NCBI GenBank assembly: GCA_017517815.1
Contig: JAFWYA010000050.1
Location: forward strand, 1-44,793
Reading direction: 5' to 3'
Length of the DNA: 44,793 bases
DNA from: Clostridia bacterium
GTDB taxonomy: Bacteria > Bacillota_A > Clostridia > Christensenellales > Aristaeellaceae
Shown here: in pieces, positions 1-9,675 of the stretch
Position numbering within the stretch: position 1 is the first letter of the stretch
Layout: each line of letters begins with the position of its first letter
Position numbers and translations under genes: made by a program
Notes under the pieces: generated by a model
Told to the model about the DNA's origin: nothing
The model's database searches: none
What the model saw: the letters and a program-made list of their open reading frames with translations, nothing else

Positions 1-1470
1 ATAGGTATTGGTGAAGGTGATCGCACTGACTGTCTCCTCACCTTTTTTGATGGTGGGTGTGGCAGTGAGACTGCCCTTGCCGTCGTCGATAACCTCGACG
101 GTGATGGTGTAGACGGAACCGTCGTAGGTGTAGCCGGCAGCCTCGTCGTCGATTTCACTGATGGTGTAAGTGAAGGGTGAATTTATCAGATCAGCCTCGG
201 TGTAATCGATAGGTGCGAACGTAATACTGCCGTCAGCAGCGTTCGTTACAGTTTGCAGCACATCACCGTCGGCATTCTTCAGTTCGAAACTGAACTGCTC
301 ATCTTCAAGCGTGCGGCCCTCCAGTACCTTATGGGCGGACAGCGTTGCGCTGCCCTCTGCCTCATAGGTATTGGTGAAGGTGACAGCTGTGCCGGTATTG
401 TCAGCCGTGGCAGTAATGGTGCCGTCGCCATGATCCACAAGAGTGACGAGCACCGTGTGCGCAGCTGTATCATAGCTGTAACCGGGCGCTTCGTCTACGA
501 CTTCGCTGATGGTATAGGTGAGCTGCTTTTCCGGTTTGCCGTCGGAATTGGGCGTGGCGTCAACCATATCAGCCTGCGAGAAGGTGAGTTTATCAAAGAC
601 GATATCACCTGCTGCGGTGTTGAACTTGGTTTGCAGTGTGTTGCCGGAGGCATCGGCGAGTATAAAGCTGAACTGTTTGTCTGCCAGTGTGCGGCCTTCC
701 AGTGTTTTTTTAGCCGACAGCGTCAGGCTGCCCTCTGCCTCATAGGCATTGGTGAAGCGCACGCTTTCACCGTTTGCGGGCGTTGAAGTACCGTTTTCTC
801 CAGTGATAACGGCCTTGGCAGACAGGGTGGCGTCGCCATTGTCCGTGACGGTCACACTGATATTGTACACGGTGTCGTCATAGGTGTAACCCGCCTTTCC
901 GTCGTTTTTCTCACGGATGGTGTACTGGAAGGGAGACTTTGCAACATCGTCCTGCGTGTAGGTAAGCGCGGTAAAGCTGACTTTTCCGTCGGCGTCGTTC
1001 TGCACCGTCTGCAGAACTTTTCCTTTGGCATCCACCAGTTCAAAGGAGAACTGCCCGGCATCCAGTACGCGACCGGTCAGCGTTTTATGGGCTGTAAAGC
1101 TGATGGAACCGGAGGCCTCGTAGCCGTTGGTAAAGGTGACGGCTTTGCCAGTTGCGTTGGGCGTGGCGATGATGCCACCCTCGTTATTGTCGGTAAGGGT
1201 AACTTTGATGGTGTGCGCCGTGTCATCGTAGGTGTAGCCGGCAGCCTCGTCATCAATTTCACTGATGGTGTAAGTGAAGGGTGAATTTATTAAATCAGCC
1301 TCGGTGTAATCGATAGGTGCGAACGTAATACTGCCGTCAGCGGCGTTCTGTACAGTTTGCAGCACATTACCGGAGGCGTTCCTCAGTTCAAAGCTGAATT
1401 GCCCTTTTTCAAGCGTACGGCCGGTGAGGGCCTTGAAGGCACTCAGCGTCAACGAACCTTTGGATGTGTA
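1..1470 (-). repeat. Tandem pilin-isopeptide coding repeats
   Basis: Units end at the FTNxY codons, whose Tyr codons lie at 1-3, 364-366, 742-744, 1120-1122 and 1468-1470. This gives periods of 363, 378, 378 and 348 bp (121, 126, 126 and 116 residues). DNA identity between units is uneven: 124-268 and 1228-1372 match at 137 of 145 positions although other units lie between them. Confidence 0.85.
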
Positions 1471-4400
1471 CACATTGGTGAAGACGATGGCATTGGCAGC
1501 GGTTTCCACACCGGGCGAATCCACCTTTTTCAGCACGGTGGATGTCCTGAGTGCGCCGTTCACTTCGCTTACAGTGACGGTTGCTTTGTATGTGGCTGTG
1601 TCATAAGTGATGCCGGGAATGCTGCCGGCAGTTTCGGAAATAAGATAGGTGTAGCTCTTGCCCACATCACGCTTGTTATAGCTGATGCTGCCAAAGCTGA
1701 ACGAAGCATCCTGCGCCGGGAAAACGGTAACGCTGGTATCATCTGGCATGGGCACGCCAGATGTTTCGGCAGTCAGCGTAAAAGTGAAGGAATCGCTCGC
1801 CAGGAAGGCGCGGTTTTGCAGCACCTTGGAGCCGCTCAGCACTGCAGAGGTGGTCTGATAGCAATAGTCGTTGGTAAAGCTGACAACAGCAGGCACAGCC
1901 CAGTCGTCGTGCGACAGGGTAACGCTGGCAGCATTGCCGTTTGCAGTTGTATTGGCAGCAGCGCTGGCCACGCTGACGCTGCTGGTGTGGTCAAACAGCG
2001 CGACGCTGTCGCCGGTTTCGGTTACGGTATAGGTACCCTCATCCAGCGCGATACCGGTATGAATGGTATACCAGCCATCGCTGCCTTTAACGGCGTCTTC
2101 GGCAGAGTAAGTGCCACTCACCGAGCCGCTGCTGTTTTTGACGGTAAAGGTAAGCGTATTGAGCAGTTCGGTAATGTCTGCGTCGTTCAGGTCGCCGGTG
2201 ATCTGCTTGCGGATAGCCAGCTTGCCCTGCGGGACGTAGGTGTTTACGAAGAAAATCGTGCCTTTGCCGTCAGGCTGTACAGAAGAAGACACGCCTTCAC
2301 TGCCTGCTATGAAGTTCTCAAGTGCTTGCTGGGAGTATTCAGTCTTGACATAACGGTAGCCCTGAGCGGAATAGTCCGGCCAATTCTGTTCGATAACGGT
2401 ATAATTCCCTACAGGGGCATTGGGAAGATAATAGCGATAGTTGATTCCGTGCATGGCGCTGTGAGAATCAGAACTGCCAAAGCTGGTATAAGCAACGCTT
2501 CCCTTTACCGTTTCATAAGAGTTGTGCTGATAAGCGAAAGAAAGATTGCCGGCATTTGCAGGCTTTTTCAGTTCGTCAGGAATTCCGTGGAAAAATTTAC
2601 GAATTTCCAGTTGGCCGGCTTTGAGCACATAATTGTTGGTGTAATGGATGGTAACCGTTTCATCCTTGTCAACATAAACAGGCAGACTTTCGCTGGTGAT
2701 GTAACCGCTGATGGTATCACCCTGCGCCACATGAAATTTTGTTTGTCCGTCAGTAAGCGTGTAAGAGAAATTTTTAACGGTATCGAAGTATCTGGAATGC
2801 TTGTAGTCGGTTTCCAGCAGCGTGTATTTTCCAACGGGCAGCTCTACGCTGTATTCCACATAGTTTTCGCCGCTGACGGCATTAAAGGCGCTGTAGGCAA
2901 GGGATTTGACGGTACTGCCCGCCGCATCGCCAATGACATATTTCAGCGCAGATTTGATTTGATTCAGATCCGTAGAGCCGTTGCTATTCAGGTAGTTTGT
3001 TTCGCCGGTCTGGGTAATGGTTTTACGGATGATCACTTTGCCCGTATGCGGCGTGTAAGTGTTGGTAAAGTGTACTTCGACTTCTCCGCCGTTTTCGGGA
3101 ACCGTCGCTTCAACGCCGGTAAAGCCGTCAGCTGTGCTGGGAGTGACAGCTTGGTTATCCACTTCGACGGTTACTTTGTGGTCATAGTTTTCAAAGGTTG
3201 CGTCGCTCAGCTGCTCTTTAACAGAATAGGTTCCGGAGGGAATGCCCTGCAGAGTGACGGTCCAGCTGTTTGCAGCGTTCAGTGTAACGGTGGTGCTGTA
3301 GTTAATGCCTTCAGGAGTGGTTTTTTCCACGGCAAACACAACGCCCTCCGGCTCCGAATGGCCGCTGAACGTTTTTTTGATGATCAGTTTACCAGTTTTA
3401 CCAATGTCCTGCTCGTTTGTAAGGGTATAGCTGCCGTCATCAGCTTGCGCAACGCCTGCGCCAGTAAGCGTGGCCTCGCCAAGCGCCGTGGTAACAGTCT
3501 GTACACCGGGGCTTGCATGGCCTTCCGGCGGAACTTCCGTCATGGAATAGGTATGGCCGGAGGGAATGCCGCTGAAATGTACGCTTCCGTCGTTTGTGCT
3601 GGTAGCGGTGGCTTCCCAGGTGGTGTTCAGGCCGCAGGAACAATTTGTTTTGTTATGCGACAGCGTAAAGACAGCACCCGCCAGAGGCTTGCCTGTATAG
3701 TCATGCTTGGTAAAGTTCAGCTCTGCGGCGTAACCCTGAACCGTTGGTACAGGCAGGCCGACCTGATAAAGCATGTTGGTCTGCCAACGTCCGTCCTTGG
3801 TGGCAATGTATTCCAGCCTGGTGTCATCGTCATCGTTGACAGGCGTGGCAGTGGCAGCAGTCAGGGTGGCGGCAAGATTGTTCAGACTCGTTTTGTATTT
3901 GTACTGATATTCATAAATGGTGGTCTCTGTACTGCTGCTTGTGACTTTCTTTTCTTCACGGGGGGATTTACGCAGGTCCCATGTAAACGCGTTGCCGTCC
4001 TTTTCGATGACGTTTTGATCACTGGCGTTTGACGGACCGTCATACCGGATATGCGGGCCCATAACGTCTTTCAGACGGAATGCCGAGGTGCCAACCTGGA
4101 TCTTGCTGGCAATTTGGCCAAAGGCGTTTTCCAGTTCGCCAACATTGCCATCGGACACAGAGAAGTACTTATCAGAAAACAACTGGAACCACTTACCGAT
4201 TTGGATTTTGCCGCTGAAGGTGGGGTTCAGTTTTTTCTGCTGTTCTTCAGTAGGGTCTGCATCCAGCAGGTTGCTTTTACCTACGGACATGCATACGCCG
4301 TAAATTTCTGACAATGCGGAAAGCTTTTTGATATCAGCCGCAGCATCGCCGATGGTGTCTACGCGGTCAAATACTCCCATATCGGTGGACGGGCTGGCGG

Positions 4401-5190
4401 CGTTAAATACGATATTGTCGTTGCCATTGTACTGAGACAGATAGTTCTCATCATAGGGAGAACAGTTGCCGGGCTCGCCGTCCGTGATCAGAATCGTATA
4501 CAGGAAATCGACATTTTTTAATTTGCCGTTAGCAGCGGTTTTATGGTAGTTCATGTAGCTGGCTGCCAGATGCATACCGGCTTCGATATTGGTGCCGCTG
4601 CCATTGGGGATCGCATCAATTCTGGCTTGGGCAAGGTTCAGGTTGGACTTTTCAACGCCGTTTTCATTCGTGGTTTTACAAAGATCCAGCCACGGCATGT
4701 GCAGCGTTGCAGAACCGTTAAAAACGACAGCAGCAGCCAAACGCTGGTCGCCTGGTTCGGCTCCTGTTTGGTTGGCAAAAGTATTCAGAAAGGTATTGGC
4801 AACTTCTTTCAGCGTGCTCAGTCGGGTACCATTACCCATTGCAGTATTCATGGAGGAGGAATTGTCCAGCACAAACAGCACCGCTGCATCCTGCGATTCT
4901 GACAGCGTGGTCAGGTCTTCCTCAGTGGTCACGTTCAGGGTAACTTCAAATTCATTTTCGTTACCGGCAGACTGCACCCATTTGCTTACCTGCACAAGCG
5001 CGTTGTTTTCGCCAAGCTGGGCAGCGGTCACCCTGTTGCCGGTGGTGTCATAAAACCACTTTTCATTGGCTTGAGACTCGGTGACCTGCCCGTCAAAGGT
5101 CAGCTGGCTGTCTGCAAGAGCGCTGAACAAAGGGCAGCTCAGCAGTACCAGCGTGGTTAAAATCGCAAGAAATTTCGAAAAATGCTTCAT
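1..5190 (-). CDS. Large secreted VWA / SpaA-like / pilin-isopeptide-repeat surface adhesin (C-terminus off window)
   Basis: 1730 codons are present and the frame is open to the left edge. An N-terminal signal peptide ends near residue 27 (FSALA then DS). A VWA domain follows: AAVLFVLDNSSSM carries the MIDAS DxSxS at about 109-113, with a later TDGEPG. After about residue 450 come SpaA/Cna-B-like modules that begin GKLIIKK, GKVIIRK, GQLEIRK or GKLAIRK and end FTNxY. Several 116-126-residue modules of the Spy0128/FctA pilin isopeptide type follow, each with K..L.GR.L..xxFSF, YTISE and FTNxY. In that family Lys, Glu and Asn form the isopeptide bond. AGGAG lies 7 nt before the ATG. The likely role is adhesion or pilus tip/shaft anchored by sortase, but the sorting signal would be outside the window. 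The family is clear; the ligand is unknown. Confidence 0.85.
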   Translation of the reverse strand, partial: MKHFSKFLAILTTLVLLSCPLFSALADSQLTFDGQVTESQANEKWFYDTTGNRVTAAQLGENNALVQVSKWVQSAGNENEFEVTLNVTTEEDLTTLSESQDAAVLFVLDNSSSMNTAMGNGTRLSTLKEVANTFLNTFANQTGAEPGDQRLAAAVVFNGSATLHMPWLDLCKTTNENGVEKSNLNLAQARIDAIPNGSGTNIEAGMHLAASYMNYHKTAANGKLKNVDFLYTILITDGEPGNCSPYDENYLSQYNGNDNIVFNAASPSTDMGVFDRVDTIGDAAADIKKLSALSEIYGVCMSVGKSNLLDADPTEEQQKKLNPTFSGKIQIGKWFQLFSDKYFSVSDGNVGELENAFGQIASKIQVGTSAFRLKDVMGPHIRYDGPSNASDQNVIEKDGNAFTWDLRKSPREEKKVTSSSTETTIYEYQYKYKTSLNNLAATLTAATATPVNDDDDTRLEYIATKDGRWQTNMLYQVGLPVPTVQGYAAELNFTKHDYTGKPLAGAVFTLSHNKTNCSCGLNTTWEATATSTNDGSVHFSGIPSGHTYSMTEVPPEGHASPGVQTVTTALGEATLTGAGVAQADDGSYTLTNEQDIGKTGKLIIKKTFSGHSEPEGVVFAVEKTTPEGINYSTTVTLNAANSWTVTLQGIPSGTYSVKEQLSDATFENYDHKVTVEVDNQAVTPSTADGFTGVEATVPENGGEVEVHFTNTYTPHTGKVIIRKTITQTGETNYLNSNGSTDLNQIKSALKYVIGDAAGSTVKSLAYSAFNAVSGENYVEYSVELPVGKYTLLETDYKHSRYFDTVKNFSYTLTDGQTKFHVAQGDTISGYITSESLPVYVDKDETVTIHYTNNYVLKAGQLEIRKFFHGIPDELKKPANAGNLSFAYQHNSYETVKGSVAYTSFGSSDSHSAMHGINYRYYLPNAPVGNYTVIEQNWPDYSAQGYRYVKTEYSQQALENFIAGSEGVSSSVQPDGKGTIFFVNTYVPQGKLAIRKQITGDLNDADITELLNTLTFTVKNSSGSVSGTYSAEDAVKGSDGWYTIHTGIALDEGTYTVTETGDSVALFDHTSSVSVASAAANTTANGNAASVTLSHDDWAVPAVVSFTNDYCYQTTSAVLSGSKVLQNRAFLASDSFTFTLTAETSGVPMPDDTSVTVFPAQDASFSFGSISYNKRDVGKSYTYLISETAGSIPGITYDTATYKATVTVSEVNGALRTSTVLKKVDSPGVETAANAIVFTNVYTSKGSLTLSAFKALTGRTLEKGQFSFELRNASGNVLQTVQNAADGSITFAPIDYTEADLINSPFTYTISEIDDEAAGYTYDDTAHTIKVTLTDNNEGGIIATPNATGKAVTFTNGYEASGSISFTAHKTLTGRVLDAGQFSFELVDAKGKVLQTVQNDADGKVSFTALTYTQDDVAKSPFQYTIREKNDGKAGYTYDDTVYNISVTVTDNGDATLSAKAVITGENGTSTPANGESVRFTNAYEAEGSLTLSAKKTLEGRTLADKQFSFILADASGNTLQTKFNTAAGDIVFDKLTFSQADMVDATPNSDGKPEKQLTYTISEVVDEAPGYSYDTAAHTVLVTLVDHGDGTITATADNTGTAVTFTNTYEAEGSATLSAHKVLEGRTLEDEQFSFELKNADGDVLQTVTNAADGSITFAPIDYTEADLINSPFTYTISEIDDEAAGYTYDGSVYTITVEVIDDGKGSLTATPTIKKGEETVSAITFTNTY

Positions 5191-5284
5191 CGATGGGCTC
5201 CTTTTAGAGCGCCGCGATCATGGCGGCAAAGTGATTCAATAGTAAAGAAAAAAATGGAAAAAACATATTTGTAAATACATAATC

Positions 5285-5313
5285 ATTTTATCATATTTAT
5301 GCCATGTTGTCCA
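5285..5313 (-). promoter_or_regulatory. Promoter of the surface adhesin
   Basis: Read on the minus strand: TGGACA (5308-5313), a 17-nt spacer, then TAAAAT (5285-5290), about 95 nt before the start codon. Just upstream is an inverted repeat CGATTG/CAATCG at 5320-5336 that could be an operator. Confidence 0.6.
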
Positions 5314-5356
5314 TCTCAACGATTGTAAATCAATCGAAAGCGTTGGATTTAGCAAT

Positions 5357-5393
5357 AAAAAACCGCCTGCCACCACAACTGTGATGACAGGCG
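5357..5393 (-). terminator. Terminator after glgB
   Basis: An inverted repeat with CGCCTG/CAGGCG arms (5364-5393) forms a long stem on the minus strand. It is followed by a run of six T (5357-5362 read in reverse), 15 nt after the glgB stop. Confidence 0.85.
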
Positions 5394-5408
5394 ATTAACC
5401 GACAGGTT

Positions 5409-7394
5409 TTACTTTTTCACTTCTTCAAGCACCACGGCAGTGCGTGCGGGCAGATACAGCTCCACATAATACTGGCCGTCGAACTTCTTGGTGGGATACA
5501 CCTGATGGGCGATCTGACCGAAGCCGCCGTACTTCCAGTCGTCCGTGCACAGGGCAACAGTGTAATCAGCCGCATTGGGCACGGGCACCAGCACATTGGT
5601 CAGCGAGTTGGTTGCGTGGAAGTTGAACGCAAACAGCAGTCCGCTGCGGTAGAAGGCCAGCATCTGCTCGGGGGCTTTCATCAGGCACAGGTCGCCGTAG
5701 CGCATTTTGAACAGATCATGCGCCTTGGTCACATGCACCATGTCCTCGTCAAAGTCGTTGAGCCACTGGTATTTGAGCAGTTCATTTTCCTTCAGGCTCC
5801 ACTGGCGGCGGCAGTAGTGGAAGCTCCAGCCGTTGCCTTCGCGCGGGAAGTCGATCCATTCAGGATGACCGAATTCGTTGCCCATGAAATTGAGGTACGC
5901 TTCACCGCCGGACGAGAGCGTAAACAGGCGGATCATCTTGTGCAGGGCGATGGCGCGGTCGATGACGGGGTTGTGGCAGTCCTTGTTCATGTCGGTGTAC
6001 ATGGCTGCGTCCGCCAGACGGAAGATCATGGTCTTGTCGCCCACCAGCGCCTGATCGTGGCTTTCCACATAGGCGACGGTGTTTTCGCCGGGACGGCGCA
6101 GGCACATTTCGCCCCACATCTTGTTGATGTCCCAGAACTCGTCCTGCGACTCCTTCACCGTGCGGATCCACATATCCGGAAGGCCCATGCCCAGACGGTA
6201 GTCAAAGCCAATACCGCCGTCGGCGATGGGCAGGCACATGCCGGGCATACCGCTCATGTCCTCGGCAATGGTGATGGCGTCGGGATTTACCTGACGGATG
6301 AGCTCATTGGCCAGCTGCAGGTAGGTGATGGCCTCCACATGGGTATTGTAGGAGAAATACTTATCGTTGGAGTTGAAGTCCGTGCCCAGACCGTGATCGT
6401 GGTAGAGCATGGAGGTGACGCCGTCAAAACGGAAGCCGTCGAAATGATATTCGGTCATCCAGAACTTCAGGTTGGACAGCAGGAAGTGGAGGACGCCGGT
6501 CTTGCCATAGTCAAAGCACTTGGTGCCCCAGGCAGGATGCTCGCCCTTGGCGCCGGAGTGGAAGAACTGCCACTCGGTGCCGTCGAACATGTTGATGCCC
6601 TCGGCGGTGTTCTTTACAGCGTGACTGTGCACAACGTCCAGCAGCACGCGGATGCCCAGCTTGTGCGCCTCGTTGACCAGGTACTTCAGGTCTTCGGGCT
6701 TGCCAAACCAGCTGGAGGCAGCAAAGAAGTTGGAAACCTGATAGCCGAAGCTGCCGTAGTAGGGGTGCTCCATAATGGCCATGAACTGCAGGGTGTTGTA
6801 GCCGGCCTTTTTCACATGGGGCAGCACCTTGTCGGCAAACTCGCGGTAGGTGCCCACCTTGCCCTCTTCCTGCGCCATGCCGACGTGGGTTTCGTAAATA
6901 TAGAGCGAATCCTCGCCCTTGAAACCCTCGTCGGTCCACGGGAAGACCTTACGGTCGTCCACGATCTCAGCGCAGAAGGTGATGGTTTTGGGGTCCTGCA
7001 CCACACGGCGCGCATACAGCGGAATGTGCTCGGTGCGGGTCAGGTTGGCGTCGACCACGGTTTTGACCTTGCAGCCCTCCCACAGCGCGTCGTCGCCGGG
7101 CAGGTAAATTTCCCAGTTGCCGTTGTCCAGACGCTTGAGAGGATGGCTGGTCAAGTTCCAGTCGTTAAAGTCGCCGGTCAGGTACAGCTGATAGGCGCTG
7201 GGCGCCCATTCGCGATAGTACCATCCGCCGTCCACATGATGAAAACCGAAATATTCATGGGCGTTGGCGAAGTCGTTGAGCGTGCCGCCCGAGGGCAGCA
7301 GACGGTTCTTCGTGTCCTGATACAGCCGCATGCGCAGATCGATATCTCCGGCAAAGCCCTGCAGCTGAGGATTCAATTCAAGAATTCTGTACAT
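5409..7394 (-). CDS. glgB: 1,4-alpha-glucan branching enzyme (GH13)
   Basis: Makes alpha-1,6 branches in glycogen by cutting and transferring alpha-1,4-glucan chains. An N-terminal CBM48-like domain (YYREWAPSA, LTGDFNDW) precedes the GH13 barrel. The four conserved regions are present: LLDVVHSH; GFRFDG with nucleophile Asp about 324; TIAEDMSG with acid Glu about 378; and VESHD with Asp about 447. The AEDMSGMP and ESHDQAL wording resembles the GH13_8 (eukaryote-like) branch. The start at 7394 is chosen because GGAGG sits 8 nt upstream; two upstream ATGs in frame (7400, 7421) are too close to or before that site. It lies 48 nt downstream of malQ, so the two are probably co-transcribed, and a strong terminator follows. 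Confidence 0.95.
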   Translation of the reverse strand: MYRILELNPQLQGFAGDIDLRMRLYQDTKNRLLPSGGTLNDFANAHEYFGFHHVDGGWYYREWAPSAYQLYLTGDFNDWNLTSHPLKRLDNGNWEIYLPGDDALWEGCKVKTVVDANLTRTEHIPLYARRVVQDPKTITFCAEIVDDRKVFPWTDEGFKGEDSLYIYETHVGMAQEEGKVGTYREFADKVLPHVKKAGYNTLQFMAIMEHPYYGSFGYQVSNFFAASSWFGKPEDLKYLVNEAHKLGIRVLLDVVHSHAVKNTAEGINMFDGTEWQFFHSGAKGEHPAWGTKCFDYGKTGVLHFLLSNLKFWMTEYHFDGFRFDGVTSMLYHDHGLGTDFNSNDKYFSYNTHVEAITYLQLANELIRQVNPDAITIAEDMSGMPGMCLPIADGGIGFDYRLGMGLPDMWIRTVKESQDEFWDINKMWGEMCLRRPGENTVAYVESHDQALVGDKTMIFRLADAAMYTDMNKDCHNPVIDRAIALHKMIRLFTLSSGGEAYLNFMGNEFGHPEWIDFPREGNGWSFHYCRRQWSLKENELLKYQWLNDFDEDMVHVTKAHDLFKMRYGDLCLMKAPEQMLAFYRSGLLFAFNFHATNSLTNVLVPVPNAADYTVALCTDDWKYGGFGQIAHQVYPTKKFDGQYYVELYLPARTAVVLEEVKK

Positions 7395-7442
7395 TTGCAT
7401 GACCTCCGTTCGTTGTTTCAAGCGTTTGGTACGTTGGGAAAA

Positions 7443-8966
7443 TCAGTCTTCGACCTTCTCGTCAGCCATGGGATTCTTGCGGCCGTAGAGGGTGGTCACA
7501 TCCAGCATTTCTTCCTTGAGGGCATCGGTCAGCTGACCGGGGGCGAGACGCCAGCGCCAGTTGGTGCCGATGGTGGAGGGGAAGTTCATGCGGGCGCTGT
7601 TGTCCAAGCCCAGCCAGTCCTGAATGGGAACGATGCAGGTCTTGGCAGCAGAGCGCATGGCCAGCGCGATGTAGGACTTATACAGGTATTTCTTGGGGGT
7701 ATGCTGGTCGCACATGTACTTGCGGGACAGCAGGAAGTCCTCGCGGGCAACGCTGTTCATCCAGCCGACGAGGGTTTCGTTGTCGTGCGTGCCGGTGTAG
7801 ACGATGCAGTTTTCGGGATAGTTGTGGGGCAGGTAATCGCTGGCGGAGCTGGAGTCGCGCGCGTCAAAGGCGAACTCAAGCACCTTCATGCCCGGGAAGC
7901 CGCTGTCGCGCACCATGTCGCGCACGGTATCGGTCAGGTAGCCCAGGTCCTCGGCGATCACGTCGTGCTTGCCCAAGTTGCGCTCCAGCGTGCGGAACAG
8001 CTCGATGCCGGGGCCCTTTTCCCACTTGCCGTTGACGGCGGTGGGCTCGCCGTAGGGGATGGCGTAGTACTCGTCAAAACCGCGGAAGTGGTCGATGCGG
8101 GTCACGTCATAGAGCTCATAGCAGTAGCCCAGACGAGTGGTCCACCAGGCATAGCCGGTGTCGCGGTGATAATCCCAGCGGTAGAGGGGATTGCCCCACA
8201 GCTGACCGGTGGCGGAGAAGCCATCCGGCGGGCAGCCGGCGACGGCCACAGGCAGGTTGTTTTCGTCCAGCTGGAACAGCTCCGGGTTGGCCCAGGTGTC
8301 GGCACTGTCCATGGCGACGTAGATCGGAATATCACCGATGATCTTGATGCCGCGGTCGTTGGCATACTTCTTCAGGGCCTTGTACTGCTCAAAGAACTTG
8401 AACTGCAGGTAGGTCTGGAACTCGATGTCAAAGTACAGCTCGCGGCGGTAGTAGTCCAGTGCGAAGCCCCAGCGCAGGCGAATATCCTTGGGCCAGTCGT
8501 ACCAGCACTGACCGGCGAAGAAGTTCTTCAGGGCCATGAACAGCGCGTAGTCGTTGAGCCACCAGTGGTTTTCGCTCATGAACTGCTGGTAGGCAGGGTT
8601 GCGGCTGATGTCGCTGCGCTCGTAGGCCTTGCGCAGCAGGGGATAGCGGTTGTAATACAGCTTGTCGTAGCTGATGTCGACGGGATTAGAGCCAAAGTCC
8701 GCGGCATCACATTCCTCCTGCGTGAGCACGCCTTCTTCGATCAGCGCTTCAAGGCTGATGAAGTAGGGGTTGCCGGCGTAGGTGGAGAAGGACTGGTAGG
8801 GGGAGTCGCCAAAGCTGGTGGGGCAGATGGGAAGAATCTGCCAGTAGGTCTGGCCAGCCTCCTTCAGCCAGTCAACAAAGTCGTAAGCTTCCTTCGAAAA
8901 GCAGCCAACGCCATACTTTGACGGCAGGCTGGTGAAGGGAAGCAGGATGCCTGCGGATCTGTTCAT
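7443..8966 (-). CDS. malQ: 4-alpha-glucanotransferase (amylomaltase, GH77)
   Basis: A 507-residue cytoplasmic enzyme that disproportionates malto-oligosaccharides. GH77 hallmarks are present: the N-terminal GILLPFTSLPSKYGVG; RIDHFRGF with nucleophile Asp292; AEDLG with acid/base Glu339; and GTHDNE with Asp395. Length is typical of bacterial amylomaltase. The ribosome site AAAGGA lies 10 nt before the ATG. With the downstream glgB it forms a small alpha-glucan/glycogen unit. No glgC/glgA/glgP is in the window, so the rest of glycogen metabolism must be elsewhere. Confidence 0.95.
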   Translation of the reverse strand: MNRSAGILLPFTSLPSKYGVGCFSKEAYDFVDWLKEAGQTYWQILPICPTSFGDSPYQSFSTYAGNPYFISLEALIEEGVLTQEECDAADFGSNPVDISYDKLYYNRYPLLRKAYERSDISRNPAYQQFMSENHWWLNDYALFMALKNFFAGQCWYDWPKDIRLRWGFALDYYRRELYFDIEFQTYLQFKFFEQYKALKKYANDRGIKIIGDIPIYVAMDSADTWANPELFQLDENNLPVAVAGCPPDGFSATGQLWGNPLYRWDYHRDTGYAWWTTRLGYCYELYDVTRIDHFRGFDEYYAIPYGEPTAVNGKWEKGPGIELFRTLERNLGKHDVIAEDLGYLTDTVRDMVRDSGFPGMKVLEFAFDARDSSSASDYLPHNYPENCIVYTGTHDNETLVGWMNSVAREDFLLSRKYMCDQHTPKKYLYKSYIALAMRSAAKTCIVPIQDWLGLDNSARMNFPSTIGTNWRWRLAPGQLTDALKEEMLDVTTLYGRKNPMADEKVED

Positions 8967-9139
8967 GTCGGTTCGTTCCTTTCAGCATAGTATTTCACGG
9001 TTTCACAGAAGAGCATATGTGCCCTTCTGCGGATGAACCCTCTTTTGCAGAAAATTCAGTTCTGTATTATGTTTCTTCTTTGCGGCGGCGTTTTCCTGCT
9101 TTTTTGGACAGGAATGTGCAAACGTTTTTTCACCGGATC

Positions 9140-9175
9140 AAAAAGCGGGAGAGCGATGTGTTTTCGCTCTCCCGC
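9140..9175 (-). terminator. Terminator after the ftsH / membrane-protein pair
   Basis: A 12-bp perfect stem GCGGGAGAGCGA / TCGCTCTCCCGC (9145-9156 with 9164-9175) is followed on the minus strand by TTTTTGATC. It lies just beyond the stop at 9182. Confidence 0.85.
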
Positions 9176-9181
9176 AAGGGG

Positions 9182-9658
9182 TTATTCAGCGCGCCGCATC
9201 TCTGCGACAGCAGCTGCCAAAGCGGCTGCCCCGGCAAGCGCCATCAGCACGCACAATGCCAGATGCAGCTGCCAGCCCATACCTGCCTGAAAGACCGGCT
9301 TGGCCAGATAGCCCCATATGCCCACAAGGCCTGCGGCCAGCGGAAACAGGGGCGCAGCAGCGGTATCAGGCTTGAAAAGGCACAGGATGATACCGGCAAC
9401 GCACAAAAGCAGGTGCAGAAGCGGCATGGCCAGAATGCCGTCAACCTCATGATCCGGGTCGATGGATTGCAGCTGTTTGGTGAGGGCGGCGTTGTCTGTG
9501 GGGAACCAGATGTAACCGTTGATGGATACAGCGGTCTGACTGTCCGGCTCGCCATACTGCCAGAAAGGACTGAACTGGCAAACAAGCAGAGCAATCATAA
9601 GAATGGCGCATAAAAGGTTCAAAAGACCGGATCGTGTGTGAAACAGTTTGTGAAGCAT
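9182..9658 (-). CDS. Small four-helix membrane protein, unknown function
   Basis: 158 residues. Hydrophobic segments lie at about 12-34, 75-94, 102-121 and 128-150. The 40-residue loop after helix 1 contains YIWFPTDN and is predicted outside the cell. No family was recognised. AGAGGA lies before the ATG and the gene starts 17 nt after the ftsH stop, so it is very probably in the ftsH operon and could be linked to membrane-protein quality control by context only. Confidence 0.75.
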   Translation of the reverse strand: MLHKLFHTRSGLLNLLCAILMIALLVCQFSPFWQYGEPDSQTAVSINGYIWFPTDNAALTKQLQSIDPDHEVDGILAMPLLHLLLCVAGIILCLFKPDTAAAPLFPLAAGLVGIWGYLAKPVFQAGMGWQLHLALCVLMALAGAAALAAAVAEMRRAE

Positions 9659-9675
9659 TTGTTTTTCCTCTTTTC

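Noticed and set aside
1357..4032. Open frame of 891 codons on the plus strand inside the adhesin gene
   Set aside because: Antisense to a continuous adhesin frame with intact domain repeats; no ribosome site.
5505..8921. Open frame of 1138 codons on the plus strand across glgB and malQ
   Set aside because: Antisense shadow; both minus-strand enzymes have complete catalytic motifs, and the plus-strand product has a low-complexity Val/Gly/His-rich composition.
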